A program made the position numbers and the translations under genes. Shown here in pieces: positions 10,502 to 21,000 of a DNA stretch of 64,000 bases; position 1 is the first letter of the stretch; each line of letters opens with the position of its first letter. Source of the DNA: Coniferiporia sulphurascens (Eukaryota; Basidiomycota; Agaricomycetes; Hymenochaetales; Hymenochaetaceae); contig NBBA01000002.1 of the NCBI GenBank assembly GCA_002794785.1, forward strand, positions 1,488,001 to 1,552,000. Reading direction: 5' to 3'. The notes below the pieces were generated by a model that did no database searches, was not told where the DNA came from, and worked only from the letters and a program-made list of their open reading frames with translations.

Positions 10502-11169
10502 GCACACCAAGTCAACCGGATGCGACAACGCCATGGACAGTGGAGGACATGCAGCGCCTGGCATGGCACGCACAGGAGATCATGGAGATGCTAGACTCCC
10601 GTCTCAGTAATCTCGTCGACGACCTCAGGCTTTTGCGCAACACGGACTACGAGGCATTGGAGGAAGAAGGTATACACCAAGTACTCATTCCTCTTCATCC
10701 TCAGGCGCATCTGTACCGCCCAGCACCGGTTCCACCCCTCGTCCCAACGGTCCCCTCCTCACCTGTGGTCACTCGTCGCAACTCAGCCACCCAGACTGAA
10801 CCGCTCCCAGTCCAAATTCCACCCCCATCCCAGGAATCGTCCTCGTCATCCTCGCGCACTCACTGCTCCGCGTGCCTATCACCAGCACACCTCACCACGT
10901 ACTGCGTACAGTACACGTGCCCCTGGTGCAAGAAAGCGGCTCCTCAACACCCCCCAGGTGAATGTCCCCAACATGGACAAGAGCAAACGACCACCCCTGA
11001 CGAAAACCGACCTCCATCTCCACCTAGCACATCAAACGGAAGACGCATGGTACGTCTCTCGGATCTAGGGGCTCGCGTTTTACTCCAGTCCTACATGGAG
11101 GACATCGCTGCAGGTATCAACATGGACGACGTTGATATGGGGTCTAACAATGACGAACACTCCAACTGA
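10498..11169 (+). CDS. Gypsy B ORF4, zinc-knuckle accessory protein
   Basis: This is an intact frame of 223 codons whose ATG overlaps the ORF3 stop as ATGA, suggesting coupled re-initiation. Residues 15-60 look helical (VEDMQRLAWHAQEIMEML). Residues 70-120 are Pro/Ser-rich. Residues 123-136 form a CCHC knuckle (CSACLSPAHLTTYC, C-x2-C-x4-H-x4-C). Residues 141-156 form a second, looser one (CPWCKKAAPQHPPGEC). The end is acidic (MEDIAAGINMDDVDMG). Nucleic-acid binding is the natural reading of the knuckles. A zinc-knuckle gene behind pol is unusual, since the family keeps it in gag. It could be a second nucleocapsid-like or silencing-related factor. The role is unknown. Confidence 0.65.
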   Translation: MSTPSQPDATTPWTVEDMQRLAWHAQEIMEMLDSRLSNLVDDLRLLRNTDYEALEEEGIHQVLIPLHPQAHLYRPAPVPPLVPTVPSSPVVTRRNSATQTEPLPVQIPPPSQESSSSSSRTHCSACLSPAHLTTYCVQYTCPWCKKAAPQHPPGECPQHGQEQTTTPDENRPPSPPSTSNGRRMVRLSDLGARVLLQSYMEDIAAGINMDDVDMGSNNDEHSN

Positions 11170-11629
11170 GGGATCCTAGTCCACAACAACAGTAAACTAG
11201 CGTGTGTCCGCAACGACCCTAAACTACTACTCCTGGGTATGACCTTAAAAGGCCCACTAGTGCGTTTTCTCTTTATATATATTTTTTTTTATGCCCATTT
11301 CTCTGCTTGTTATCGTCCTTATTGGCAGCTTGCCTTTTCCTTATCGTTTATTGGCCTTCATTTGGCCCTATAGGCTAATATGACTCGCAATCCGAGTTAG
11401 GGATTCTTTTTGCATCTATTTTCCGCTTTTTCACTGTCTTCGGACATCATACCAGTAATAATGGTGAAAGACCAGGATTAGGTACCAAAGAGCGTGGTAA
11501 CAAACTCTGTGGTGAACCAGACATTACACTTAAAGACCTGTCTGGCCGGCATCTTGATACACTTGGATTTTTTTTTCTCTTCTTTTCGCTTTTTATTATT
11601 ATTGACAATTTGGTGACTTGTCGATCCTA
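11170..11629 (+). other. Non-coding region between ORF4 and the polypurine tract of Gypsy B
   Basis: About 460 bases with T-rich runs (near 11276-11290 and 11567-11600). There is a small inverted repeat ACTCGCAATCCGAGT near 11382-11396. I see no gene in it. Confidence 0.6.
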
Positions 11630-11641
11630 AATGGGAGGCAA
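11630..11641 (+). promoter_or_regulatory. Polypurine tract of Gypsy B
   Basis: AATGGGAGGCAA lies directly before the TGTTACAA of the 3' LTR, the normal position of the plus-strand primer. The tract is short and interrupted, as in Tf1-like elements. Confidence 0.7.
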
Positions 11642-12369
11642 TGTTACAATTTTCCTTTACTCTCCCTTAATGCACTGACTCACTTCATCTTCGTCATCAT
11701 CAGTCAGCGCACCTCTCCCATTTCTCTACCTTATTCATCATTATCCACCTTGCGCCATAAGATGCCATGATGACGCCTTATTGCACCATCATGACGTGCT
11801 TTGCTTACTGATCACTGTACTTGTATCACCAAGGCCTTCCTTGCATTTCCATGACCTTCCATAGTCTGGTAAACATACCTAACCAAGTCGCTACAGTAGC
11901 AAACACATAGAGTAGCATATAAGCATGTAACTTCAGTAGCACAAGCCCTAAGCTTGTGCTCTTTGTTCATACAAGCCCATTATCTGCTACCACCAGTCTA
12001 CTGTGTGCCTCTTGGCCAATAGTCGCTTCGTCGTAACCCGACTCGCTATAGAAGCCCTCTTGCGTCCACATCGCCGATCAGGAAGCCCCACCGATGATCC
12101 CCCCTCGACTTACGACATCCAGGAAGCCCCGTTGCTGTACCATCAGTTCCGACGATCAGGAAGCCCCGACGTCGATCACCGCATAACCATTGAGCTTAAC
12201 AGTAACCCAACACTGCTAAGAAGCCTACCGCGTCCACATTGCCAATCAGGAAGCCCCATCGACGATCACCTTCGACTTATGACATCTAGGAAGCCCCGTT
12301 GTCATCACCACTAGCCCCGACGATCAGGAAGCCCCGACATCGATCACTGCATAACCATTGAGCTTAACA
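11642..12369 (+). repeat. 3' LTR of Gypsy B (728 bp, with a 167-bp terminal duplication)
   Basis: The first 561 bases match the 5' LTR and reach the usual end GAGCTTAACA at 12202. Then 12203-12369 repeats, in diverged form, the last third of the LTR including the AGGAAGCCCC units, and again ends GAGCTTAACA. The target duplication TCCAG follows the second end, so the longer form is bounded as an LTR. The 5' LTR and both solo LTRs lack the extra unit. Confidence 0.9.
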
Positions 12370-12374
12370 TCCAG

Positions 12375-15328
12375 GATGTCCCAGTGGAGCTGTTGGATCA
12401 GTTCCATCGCCCGGACTGTCTCCTCCCCCTCCGGTGGGTCCCCACTGGATGGTACAAGTGGTGGAATGAGTCAGGGGGAGTGTCCAGACCTCAGGTAGAA
12501 GGGGGTGTATCCGGTGGATGCATTCTTCATGTTCATAATAACGAAGCAGACCTTTGGAAGTGCCTTCACCCAGTTCTGCTGATTCCGGTCAACATGGAAT
12601 TGGAGTATCTGGTTCACTGTCTTGTTAGTCTGCTCACTGGCCCCGTCGGTCTCCAGGTGAAATGCAGTAGACATCTTCAGCTTAACTCCGGTGAGCTTAT
12701 GTAAGGCTTTCCAGAACCGGGACATGAAGAGCTTGTCCCGGTCCGAGATGATTTCCAGTGGGAGGCCATTTTTGCAGTACCATTCATTGAAGAAAATGAC
12801 TGTGAAGGCCTCTGCTGACATGTCCATGCGTATGGGAACTATCCGGATGTCTGCGGACCCCATCCTGTCTGTCATGGTGACAATCCCATTAAATCCCCCA
12901 TCCTCTGGGAGTGGACCAATGAAGTCAATCACCACACTGTCGAACCACTTGTCCGGCACTGGCAAAGGGTGGAGCAGCCCCGCCAGCTTCATGGTCGCAC
13001 TCTTGTGCCTCTGGCACTCCAGACAGCTGGGTATGTAGGCTCCCTCGAGGTCCCATCGCATTCCAGGCCAGTAATATGCATCCCAAAGCGATTTGTAGCT
13101 CTTTTCGGGTCCAAAATGGCCCAGGGAATCATGAGCAAGGCGATAAAGAGATTCCTGAATGTCCCCCTTCTGTGGGATTACCAGTCGGGTACCTACATAG
13201 AGTAGGTCTCCTTTGGAGCGAGCCCCCTCTATGCTACCCAGATTGTGGAGCAGCTTCTGGCACCACTCATCCTCTGCATAGCCCTCCCAGATTTTTCCCA
13301 GTAGCTCTGGGTTGCTAGCAATGGTCAGGATGGCCCCCACCAGCCTGGACTTGGGCAGGATGGGGCAATGTGCCAGTCCAATTGCCGCAACCTTGGTCGC
13401 AGCCCTAATTCCATTGGGGTAATGTGACATCGCATTGGCCACGGTGTTATCCTCCCCTTTGATATAGTGGAGAGCATAATCGTGCTGGGAGAGAAACTCA
13501 GACCATCAGGCTTGTCTCCAGGACAGGTCTCACTGTCCCTGGAAATACTGGAGAGTCCAGTGGTCTGTGTGCACCTCGAAATGGACTCCCAGGAGATAAA
13601 CCCGCCATTTCTTGAGAGCCCGGACAATAGCCAGGAGCTCCTTCTCATGCACAGGACAATTCCACTCTGCACTATTGAGTTGGTGGGACTCAAAGGCGAC
13701 TGGCCAGGCTTTTTCCCAGGTCCACCCAACACTCAGCACAGCCCCAGTCCGAAGGTCACTAGCATCAGTTGTCACATAGATAGTCTCATCGGACTCATGG
13801 TCAACAGTAGTGAGGCAGTCTCAGCCCATAACCAGTTCCTTGATCTTGTCAAATGCATGCTGGTGCTCCGGAGTCCATGCCGGAAAATTACGATCAAACT
13901 CCTTGTGTGTGAGTGGGGTGAGTACTGCTGTATACTCTGCTAGCTGGGGTAGGAATGCTGCAATGTACTGGACCATTCCCAGAAAGGCCTGGACATCCCA
14001 GGTACATGTCGGGGTAGGCCATTCAGTGACCCGAAGGGCTTTGCTTGGGTCTGCTTCAATTCCCCACTCTGAGATGACATGTCCCAGAAACATCACTTTG
14101 GAGCAGAAGAGGTTAGTCTTCTTGGGTGAGCAGTACAGGTTTGCAGCCCGCATAGCTTCCAGGACCATCGAAACTCGGACCCAGTGCTCTTTGATGGTGT
14201 CAGACCAGATGATTATGTCATCCAGATAGACATGACACACTTTTCCAATGAGGTGCTCCAATGCCTGGAACATGCACTGCTGGTGAGTAGCCAGCGCATT
14301 GCAGGTCCCCATCGGCATTACAAGCCATTCGTAAAGTCCGAAGGGGGTGGTCATGGCAGTGTACTGGATGTCGTCTGGGTGCATGCAGGTCTGGAAAAAG
14401 GAGTTGGTCATGTCTATCTTCCTGAAGATCTTGGCCCAACCACAATCACTCAGGATATCATCAATCCGGGGCAGCGGAGTCTGGTCTCAGACTGTATTGG
14501 CATTAAGGGCCTGGAAATCCCCTACCAGATGGGGTAATGCCATCAGGTCTGCCTTTGGAATGAGGAAAGTGGGTGATGCATATGGGCCGCTCAACTGACG
14601 AATTCATCCAGTGTCCTCATGCTGCTTCAGGAGGATTTACCAAGCCTCCCAATACTTCTTCGGACAGGAGTATGTGCGAGCATTCATGGTCAGGGTGGCA
14701 TCCTTGAGCTTAATGCGATGGAACACATCCTGGGGGAGTTCCCGGAGGTGTGGGATATCTGCTGGGAATCGATCCCAATACTTCTCCTTCATCTTAGCAT
14801 CCTCTTGCACAAGAGATTCCTGATAAGCAAGTACCTGGATACATTGACATATCTTCAGCATGGTGGTGGCTGGCTTGGGAACTGGTCAGGTGTGTGCTGG
14901 GGCTGACTTAGGTGTTGGGATATTGAAGGAGAGCTGGGGTCCACACAAGGGAGCAAAGTCCGGCAACTTAGGAGTACCCCCTCCCTCATGACGAAGGACC
15001 TGCTCTGCCGGAATTTTGGCTGCTCCGGTGGGGTGGGGAAGGGAACTCAATAGATCATACCCACAGGTCTTATCTATCAGGGTATGATCAGCCATGTCCA
15101 GGACAAGGTTGTTGCAGGAAAGGAATGGGATTCCAAGGATTAACTGAGTACACAATCTAGGTGCCACCTTTGTGCGTACAGTCTTAGAAACCCATTTCCA
15201 GTCCGACAACCACACCTTTAGCTTCACCCACTCTGTGAACACAATTTCTGCCCCTTCCGCTTCAATCGCCAAGGACACAGACTCCGGATGTGGGAGCTTT
15301 CTCCGGCAGAGTCCAAGCTGCTCAACAA
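12375..15328 (-). pseudogene. pol: Gypsy A pol: protease (part), RT, RNase H, integrase core
   Basis: The central pol region reads from 15328 down to 12375. Protease remnant (QLILGIPFLSCNNLVLD) lies near 15130; RT with VYLDDIIIWS near 14220; RNase H with TTDASDLRTGAVL near 13770 and HTDHWTLQYF near 13560. The integrase zinc domain (HDSLGHFG, CLECQRHK) is near 13130-13005, and its core has VVIDFIGPLP, ISDRDKLFM and ETDGASEQ. The usual ADAL motif at the RNase H end reads ANAM, so its Asp is lost. Several in-frame stops, mostly TGA, break it, for instance at 12471-12473 and near 14585. The copy is dead. Confidence 0.9.
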
Positions 15329-15333
15329 GGTCC

Positions 15334-15892
15334 TGTTAAGCTCAACGGTTACGCGGTGATCGACGTCGGGGCTTCCTGATCGTCGGAACTGATGGTACGG
15401 CAATGGGGCTTCCTAGATGTCGTAAGTCGAGGGGGATCGTCGGTGGGGCTTCCTGATTGGCGATGTGGATGCGAGAGGGCTTCTATAGCGAGTCGGGTTA
15501 CGACGAAGCGACTATTGGCCAAGAGGCACACAGTAGACTGGTGGTAGCAGATAATGGGCTTGTATGAACAAAGAGCACAAGCTTAGGGCTTGTGCTACTG
15601 AAGTTACATGCTTATATGCTACTCTATGTGTTTGCTACTGTAGCGACTTGGTTAGGTATGTTTACCAGACTATGGAAGGTCATGGAAACGCAAGGAAGGC
15701 CTTGGTAATACAAGTACAGTGATCAGTAAGCAAAGCACGTCATGATGGTGCAATAAGGCGTCATCATGGCATCTTATGGCGCAAGGTAGATAATGATGAA
15801 TAAGGTAGAGAGATGGGAGAGGTGCGCTGACTGATGATGACGAAGATGAAGTGAGTCAGTGCATTAAGGGAGAGTAAAGGAAAATTGTAACA
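15334..15892 (-). repeat. Solo LTR of the Gypsy B family in Gypsy A
   Basis: This 559-base copy is in reverse orientation: plus-strand TGTTAAGC at one end and TTGTAACA at the other. It is flanked by GGTCC at 15329-15333 and 15893-15897. Removing it with one GGTCC restores the protease frame (VLIRLDL joined to VEQLGL). It keeps the TATA and the AAGCTTGTGCT start region. It arose by insertion and then LTR-LTR recombination. Confidence 0.93.
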
Positions 15893-15897
15893 GGTCC

Positions 15898-17568
15898 AGT
15901 CTAATCAGAACTGTGACATGGCCATGATCAATTAGGGGTTGGACCGGCATGGAGGGGGAAGTAGTGGAGCAGGCAACAATACAATGGGGAAGGAAATGGG
16001 GCTCGGAAAAGCGCACATACTCAGTGTTGGAGGTGGTGGAGTCTTCGTCCTCCTCCTCTAGTCTGGAGGCCCCCTGGGAAAGCGCAGCGATGGGCTCGGC
16101 CTTCGGGCGCTTGTCCCCAGTGGCCTTACTTCCACCTGAGGAATTTGAGGAGCCTGCCTGAGCAGTGGTGGCCAGGGCCAGAGTGAGTGGGGTGTAGTCC
16201 TTGGCATAAACAGGACCATTCGGGAAAGCGGACCCTATGTGTCCGGCATAAAAGCAATGGCACCGGAAACATCCCTGGTGTTCCTGGAGCAAGGTCCACT
16301 CTGCTTCGGTGAGCTTGGGGGCATAAGGACTGGGCTGCCCCCCGGGGTTCCCTGTCCTCTTCACTGGCTTGCGTCTGGACTGGGAACCTTCGGAACGGGA
16401 AGGGCGTCCTTCGGCTGCCCTCCTTCGGGCACAGTCAGCCTGGACCGCTTCCTCTGAGGCCTTACGAATGCAAGACTCATCGTAAGTCCGGCACTCATCC
16501 AGGTTCTTGACGTGGAATGTCCACTCACGGACCCGGGTGTGGTCAATGACTGGCTCGGGCTTGATGGAGGCGGTTGGAGGGGTATTTCCAGCGGCCTTGG
16601 CAGCTGCTACAGCTGCATCATGGAGCCGAGTCTGCTCAGAGTGTGTGGGCGTGAGGACCAGCAGGTGGAAGCGGAGCTGGTGCTGGAGGTCCGGGTGCAT
16701 GTTGGCCTCCAGGAACTCAAGGAGTCAGGCTGAGGAGAGCCAGGACATGTCGGGCAGTATTGCATTCTGGGTGGCAACCTCCAGCTGCCAGTCCCAGAAG
16801 ATGGAGGTCCCCTGCCGAGAGGACAGGAGCTTCTGGCGCTCCATTGCTTCCCAATCCACCAGAAGGGCTTTGGCATAGAGCTCATCCATGAACTTCGGCA
16901 GGGTCAGGGAATTGAGTCAGTGGTAGTCATTGACATACCATTCCCAGAATTGGGGGTCCATCAACCCTCCGGCCACCATTGCAACAATCTTATCATCTGC
17001 CACCAATTTTGCCATCTGGTATGAGAGGGCTGCTCCCTGCCATTGGCGAAGGGTCCGGACACTTGGATCACCCGGAGTGAGTATGGGGCACTTGGTAGGA
17101 CCTGCCCATTCGACCACCGGAGTCCGTCCAGAGGTCTGGATGAGTGAGGTCATGACTATTGAGATGGGCTCATTTTCTGATGCTGTAGAGTGGTCTGAGG
17201 CAGATGATCGAGTAGATGGGCTGGAAAGTCCGGACTCAGAGTCAGAGAGTGGTGGGAGTGTTGGGGAGCTAAAGATAGACTCCGGAGGTACTGGTTGGGT
17301 GTGGGAAGTGGCGGACTCGTGCCACTGGTACAGGCTGTCATGGGCTCAGGTTTGTGGGTGTGGTCTGGGAATTTTGTAACTGGGATTTTGACCAGGGTTC
17401 TGACCCGATCAAAGGTGGCTGGGCTGGGCTGGGATTGTCAGGATCACTTTGAATTGCAAAGCCTGAGAAGCTGGGAAGACCTGTTAGGTGCTGGGATGCC
17501 ATACAAGTCCTGCAGGTCCAGGGATCGTTCGATCGGTGGGATCAGAGGGTGGGTACTGTCGGAGTAGT
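15898..17568 (-). pseudogene. gag: Gypsy A gag and start of protease
   Basis: Gag probably opens at ATG 17568 (MHYSDSTHPLIPP). There are early TGA codons near 17440 and a frame change near 17330 into the Ser-rich segment. The capsid part (QFWEWYVNDYH, FWDWQLEV, MHPDLQHQLRF) is followed by a basic linker and one knuckle, CFRCHCFYAGHIGSAF. Its last Cys is replaced by Phe, so zinc binding is lost. The frame continues into protease, where the catalytic DSG reads DHG (LIDHGHVTVLI near 15935). TGA stops occur near 16917 and 16729. The family is certain; the exact start is uncertain. Confidence 0.82.
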
Positions 17569-17641
17569 GCATAGGGCTTCGGACTTGGTTCCCTGGCACA
17601 TACAACAGTGTAGAAACGCTCCATCAATTTCAAAAAAAAAG

Positions 17642-17757
17642 TGGAAGCCAACCAGGAGTTGGCAACACTAAAGTTCAGCCTAGGACAGAAAGGACAAAGG
17701 TGTCTTTGTTGCTGTCAGATAGACTACATACATTCCATGCTATAACTACTCACCTTT
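17642..17757 (-). repeat. Remnant of the 5' LTR of Gypsy A
   Basis: These 116 bases match 3553-3668, the end of the 3' LTR. Towards 17757 the copy stops where the A tail of LINE-d begins, so the outer two thirds of the LTR are missing. The leader between it and gag (17569-17641) has an A-run and no recognisable tRNA primer site. Confidence 0.85.
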
Positions 17758-18078
17758 TTTTTATTTTTATTTATTTAAATTATTCCTGCAGTATTACATA
17801 ATTACAAGCTGCCCCCCTGAAGGGGGGGCCCTAACTACATAACAACAGAGGCGCCCATCATTGCACATCGCACAAAACTGGGCAGGGGCTCTGCTCCCCA
17901 AGGGGTGCCAAAGTGTGGAGAGTCCCTATTGGAGGAAAGAAACTGGAGAGGGAGGGATACATGTCACTATGAACAAACCAAGCAGGTGAAGGCAGGTTAA
18001 GGTAAGAAGCTTAGAAGTGAGAATGGGGTGGCGAGAGCGCCAGCTGAGACGTATCCATAGGAGTCTGAAAGGCAGGCA

Positions 18079-21000
18079 CTAATCACAAGGGAAGGGGGGA
18101 AGCATACCTGATAGCTCCAAAAGGGCTGGGTACGAGTCCTGGGTCTGAGGTCCAAGCATACAACACATGTAATCCCTTAGGAGGTCCAGGTCCATATCCT
18201 CGTTGGTGGGGTGGCCATCTAGTTCCATCATGGCAAAAGCTAGCCTGATGGTGCCCGCAGCGTGGTCAGAGAGGCGGTTAAGATGCCCCATCAGCCTAAG
18301 CCAATGGTGCAGAACCAGGAGGCGGTTTTCATCAGCCCACTCTGAGTGGTGGACTGGGAGAGGGTCGCATGGTGGCCATACTCATCATATCCACAAGTGG
18401 AAGGTGACACAGCTGCCAAGGATGTGGGTGGTTGACTGCACAGGCCAGGGGGGGTGGTTGTGTCACCTGCAATGTGATATCAGGCTGTGCCTGCACCAGT
18501 AGGCTGAGTCAAAGCTCAACCAGTAACCCCCGTAGGGACTGGCACGGCAGAGGACCTGAGCGACTGCAGATAGTTCGCTTCAGGGGTGGTCAACCGAGTG
18601 CATGAGCAGCTTCCTTGGGCAGTGGGAGGGGGGGCCATGTACCACCAAGTATTTGTCGGCGGTTGAGGCTAGGGGACAGGCCAGTGAGAAGGTCCAGTGG
18701 TCCATGAGGGTGTGGACTGCAACTTCCTTGAGAGCAGAGGTGGACGGTTTGAGGTCGGATGGAGGGAGCTCCATTGCCAGTTTCGCTTCTGTGTCAGCTC
18801 ATTCATTTCCGGGGATGTCCGAGTGTCCAGGGCACCATATGAAGTGAACGGTGATCTGGGGGTATGAGTCCAGCAGGGTCTCCACACCCACTTTCCAGAT
18901 GTGGAGGAGGTGGGTGCCTGGGGTGGCAGCCCATGTACAGAAAAGGTGTAGTGTGGTCAGCGAATCAGACAGAAAGAAGATATCTGATGTGACGCACAGT
19001 TGTGCAGGGAGGCGGCATGCTACCCAGCCAGGGGCCATGGCAAGGGAGAACTCCTTGGCATCCATGGCAGTAGCACAGGTGGGGAACTCCAGCTGGCGGG
19101 ACCGTAGTTGTGTGGGGCCAAGCATAGCGCAGATGGCTGAGCCCAACTTATTGTCAATGCAGGAGCCATCAGTGTAGACCTGGATGTGGGGGGTGGAGCC
19201 AAGGGCTTGTGTGGCACTCACGAATTGCTTGCGAGTGTCGGCACTGACTGGGGTGACAGGGGTGGTGAAGTGGACTCGGCCATTGGTGAAGGCCAGGGGG
19301 TCCGTCCATGGGGGATGCATGTATGTGGGGACCTGTTGAACCCAGGGGGCTCGGACCTGCAGAGAAAGGGAAAAGGGTCTGTTAGCTACATTTTTAAATA
19401 ATTTATGGCCAATAGAGTGAGGGGTGTGCCAGAGGCAAAGGGAATGGGTAGTCTTTATATATTCGAAATAGAAAGAAAGAGGGGGAACAGAGCAAAGAAA
19501 ATTGGTGGAATGGGGGGAGGCGCCTTTGAAGACGCCCAAAATCCAGCGGCAGGCCATGTTTTGCACGGTCTGTAAGCAGTTTACCAGGGTTTTTTGGTGG
19601 CGGCCATGGTACCAGACTGGCACCCCCCATGACAGGACGGAGCGGATGCAAGAGGTGTACAGGCGATGGAGGAGGAGGGCCGAGATGCCGCATTGGGTGT
19701 TGCCCAGGATGCATAAGGCAGCGAGGGTGGAGAGCCCCTTGGAGCACATGCACTCAACATGGGGCTTGAAGGAGAGGCCCAGGTCCCACCATATCCCCAA
19801 CCATCACAGTGGGATTGAGGGGCGGATCAGGGTGTTGGGGTCGACTTGGATGCTGGCAGTGTCCCAGCCATCATAGCTGGTGCGTCACTGAGGGTGAAAG
19901 TGGAGGCACTCTGTCTTGGCAGCTTTGATGTTGAGGCCGATGGTGCCGAAGAGGGTGTCGAGTTGGTGGTATGTGTGGGCGAGGGCACGGCAGTTGGATG
20001 CCACAGAGGGACCTACACAGATTAGTAAATGGTCATCAACATATGCCAGGGTGGTGGTGCCAGCTTGGTGGAAGTGCTGGAGGACCACCCCTGCGAATAT
20101 AGTTGACAAAATGGGAGAGACTGGGGATCCCTGGGGGGTGCCGAAGTCGGGTTTGGGGGCAGTAGGGAGGGTGGTGCCATCGAAGGCGACAGCAACCTGC
20201 CGGTCTGTCATGAAGGACAGGCACCAGTCAGCCATGTCTGGCATGCAACCGAGGTCCAACAGTTGTTGGTGGAGGAGCTGGGGGTGCACTGAGTCGAAGA
20301 AGCCCTGAATGTCGACCACTAGGACCAAATAGACAAGGCCCTCCACATGAGTGCACTCCACAATCTGTAAAAGGTGTTGGGCAGTGTCGTAGACTGAATG
20401 GCCTTGGCGTCCCCCATATTGGTTGGGTGGCAGCCAGCCCCTCATGTTAGCGAGGAATTGGAGCCAGTTAGCAATTATCTTTTCGAGGAGTTTCCCTAAG
20501 GTCTCCTTGAGGGTGATGGGCTGGTAGGAACGCAGTGAGAATGGGTCCTTCTTGTTGGGCTTCCTGAGCATCACCACTTTTGCTGCCTGCCAGCACTTGG
20601 GGTGGTGCCCCAAGTGGAGGCAGTCGTTGAAAAGCATGAGTATCTCATCAGGGTAGGCCTTGACCACCCATTTCAGGGGGTGATAGCCTATTCCCAAGAG
20701 GCCTGGAGCTGACAAGTTGGATGTGTCAGCCAGTGCCCCCATAAGCTCCGATAGGAGTATGGGTGGGGCAGCTGGTTGAGGTGGTGGCAGCAGGGTGGTG
20801 GCCGCTGCCTGTGGCGGGGGGGGCATGAAGAAGGTTTCACAAAATAGCTCACCTTTCTTGTTGTCCATTTGGGTGAAGGAGCTGTTTTGTCGTTTCAGCG
20901 AGGGGATAGGGGTGGGTCAGTTGCCAAGGCCACGCTTGGCCCAGTTCCATATGTTGGAGGCATCCGCTTCCGATGCCTGGTCAGTGTAGAACTGCCGTTT

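Larger units (their letters stand above)
4563..12369 (+). mobile_element. Gypsy B, full-length Tf1/sushi-like chromovirus with extra genes
   Basis: This 7.8-kb LTR element is complete with both LTRs, primer site, gag, a -1 frameshift signal, pol with chromodomain, two post-pol genes, polypurine tract and a 5-base target duplication. It inserted into the integrase gene of Gypsy A. Its codon use and base composition are more AT-rich than the LINEs around it. Decay is modest: about two indels in gag and single TGA codons in gag, pol (two) and ORF3. It is therefore younger than its host element. Two solo LTRs of the same family lie at 15334-15892 and 23456-24015. Confidence 0.95.
3553..17757 (-). 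mobile_element. Gypsy A, degenerate chromodomain Ty3/Gypsy element
   Basis: This is an old minus-strand LTR element. Without its two nested insertions it is about 5.8 kb, a normal size for the family. Order on the minus strand: partial 5' LTR (17642-17757), gag, protease, RT, RNase H, integrase, chromodomain, polypurine tract, 3' LTR (3553-3904). Removing element B and one TCCAG restores the integrase frame across the break, which proves the nesting. The coding region has about ten in-frame stops, nearly all TGA. LINE-d has replaced the outer part of the 5' LTR, so its own target duplication cannot be checked. Confidence 0.9.

Noticed and set aside
12003..12314. A 103-codon frame inside the LTR, also in other LTR copies
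   Set aside because: It lies in the non-coding LTR, is broken differently in each copy, and is explained by the repeated AGGAAGCCCC units.
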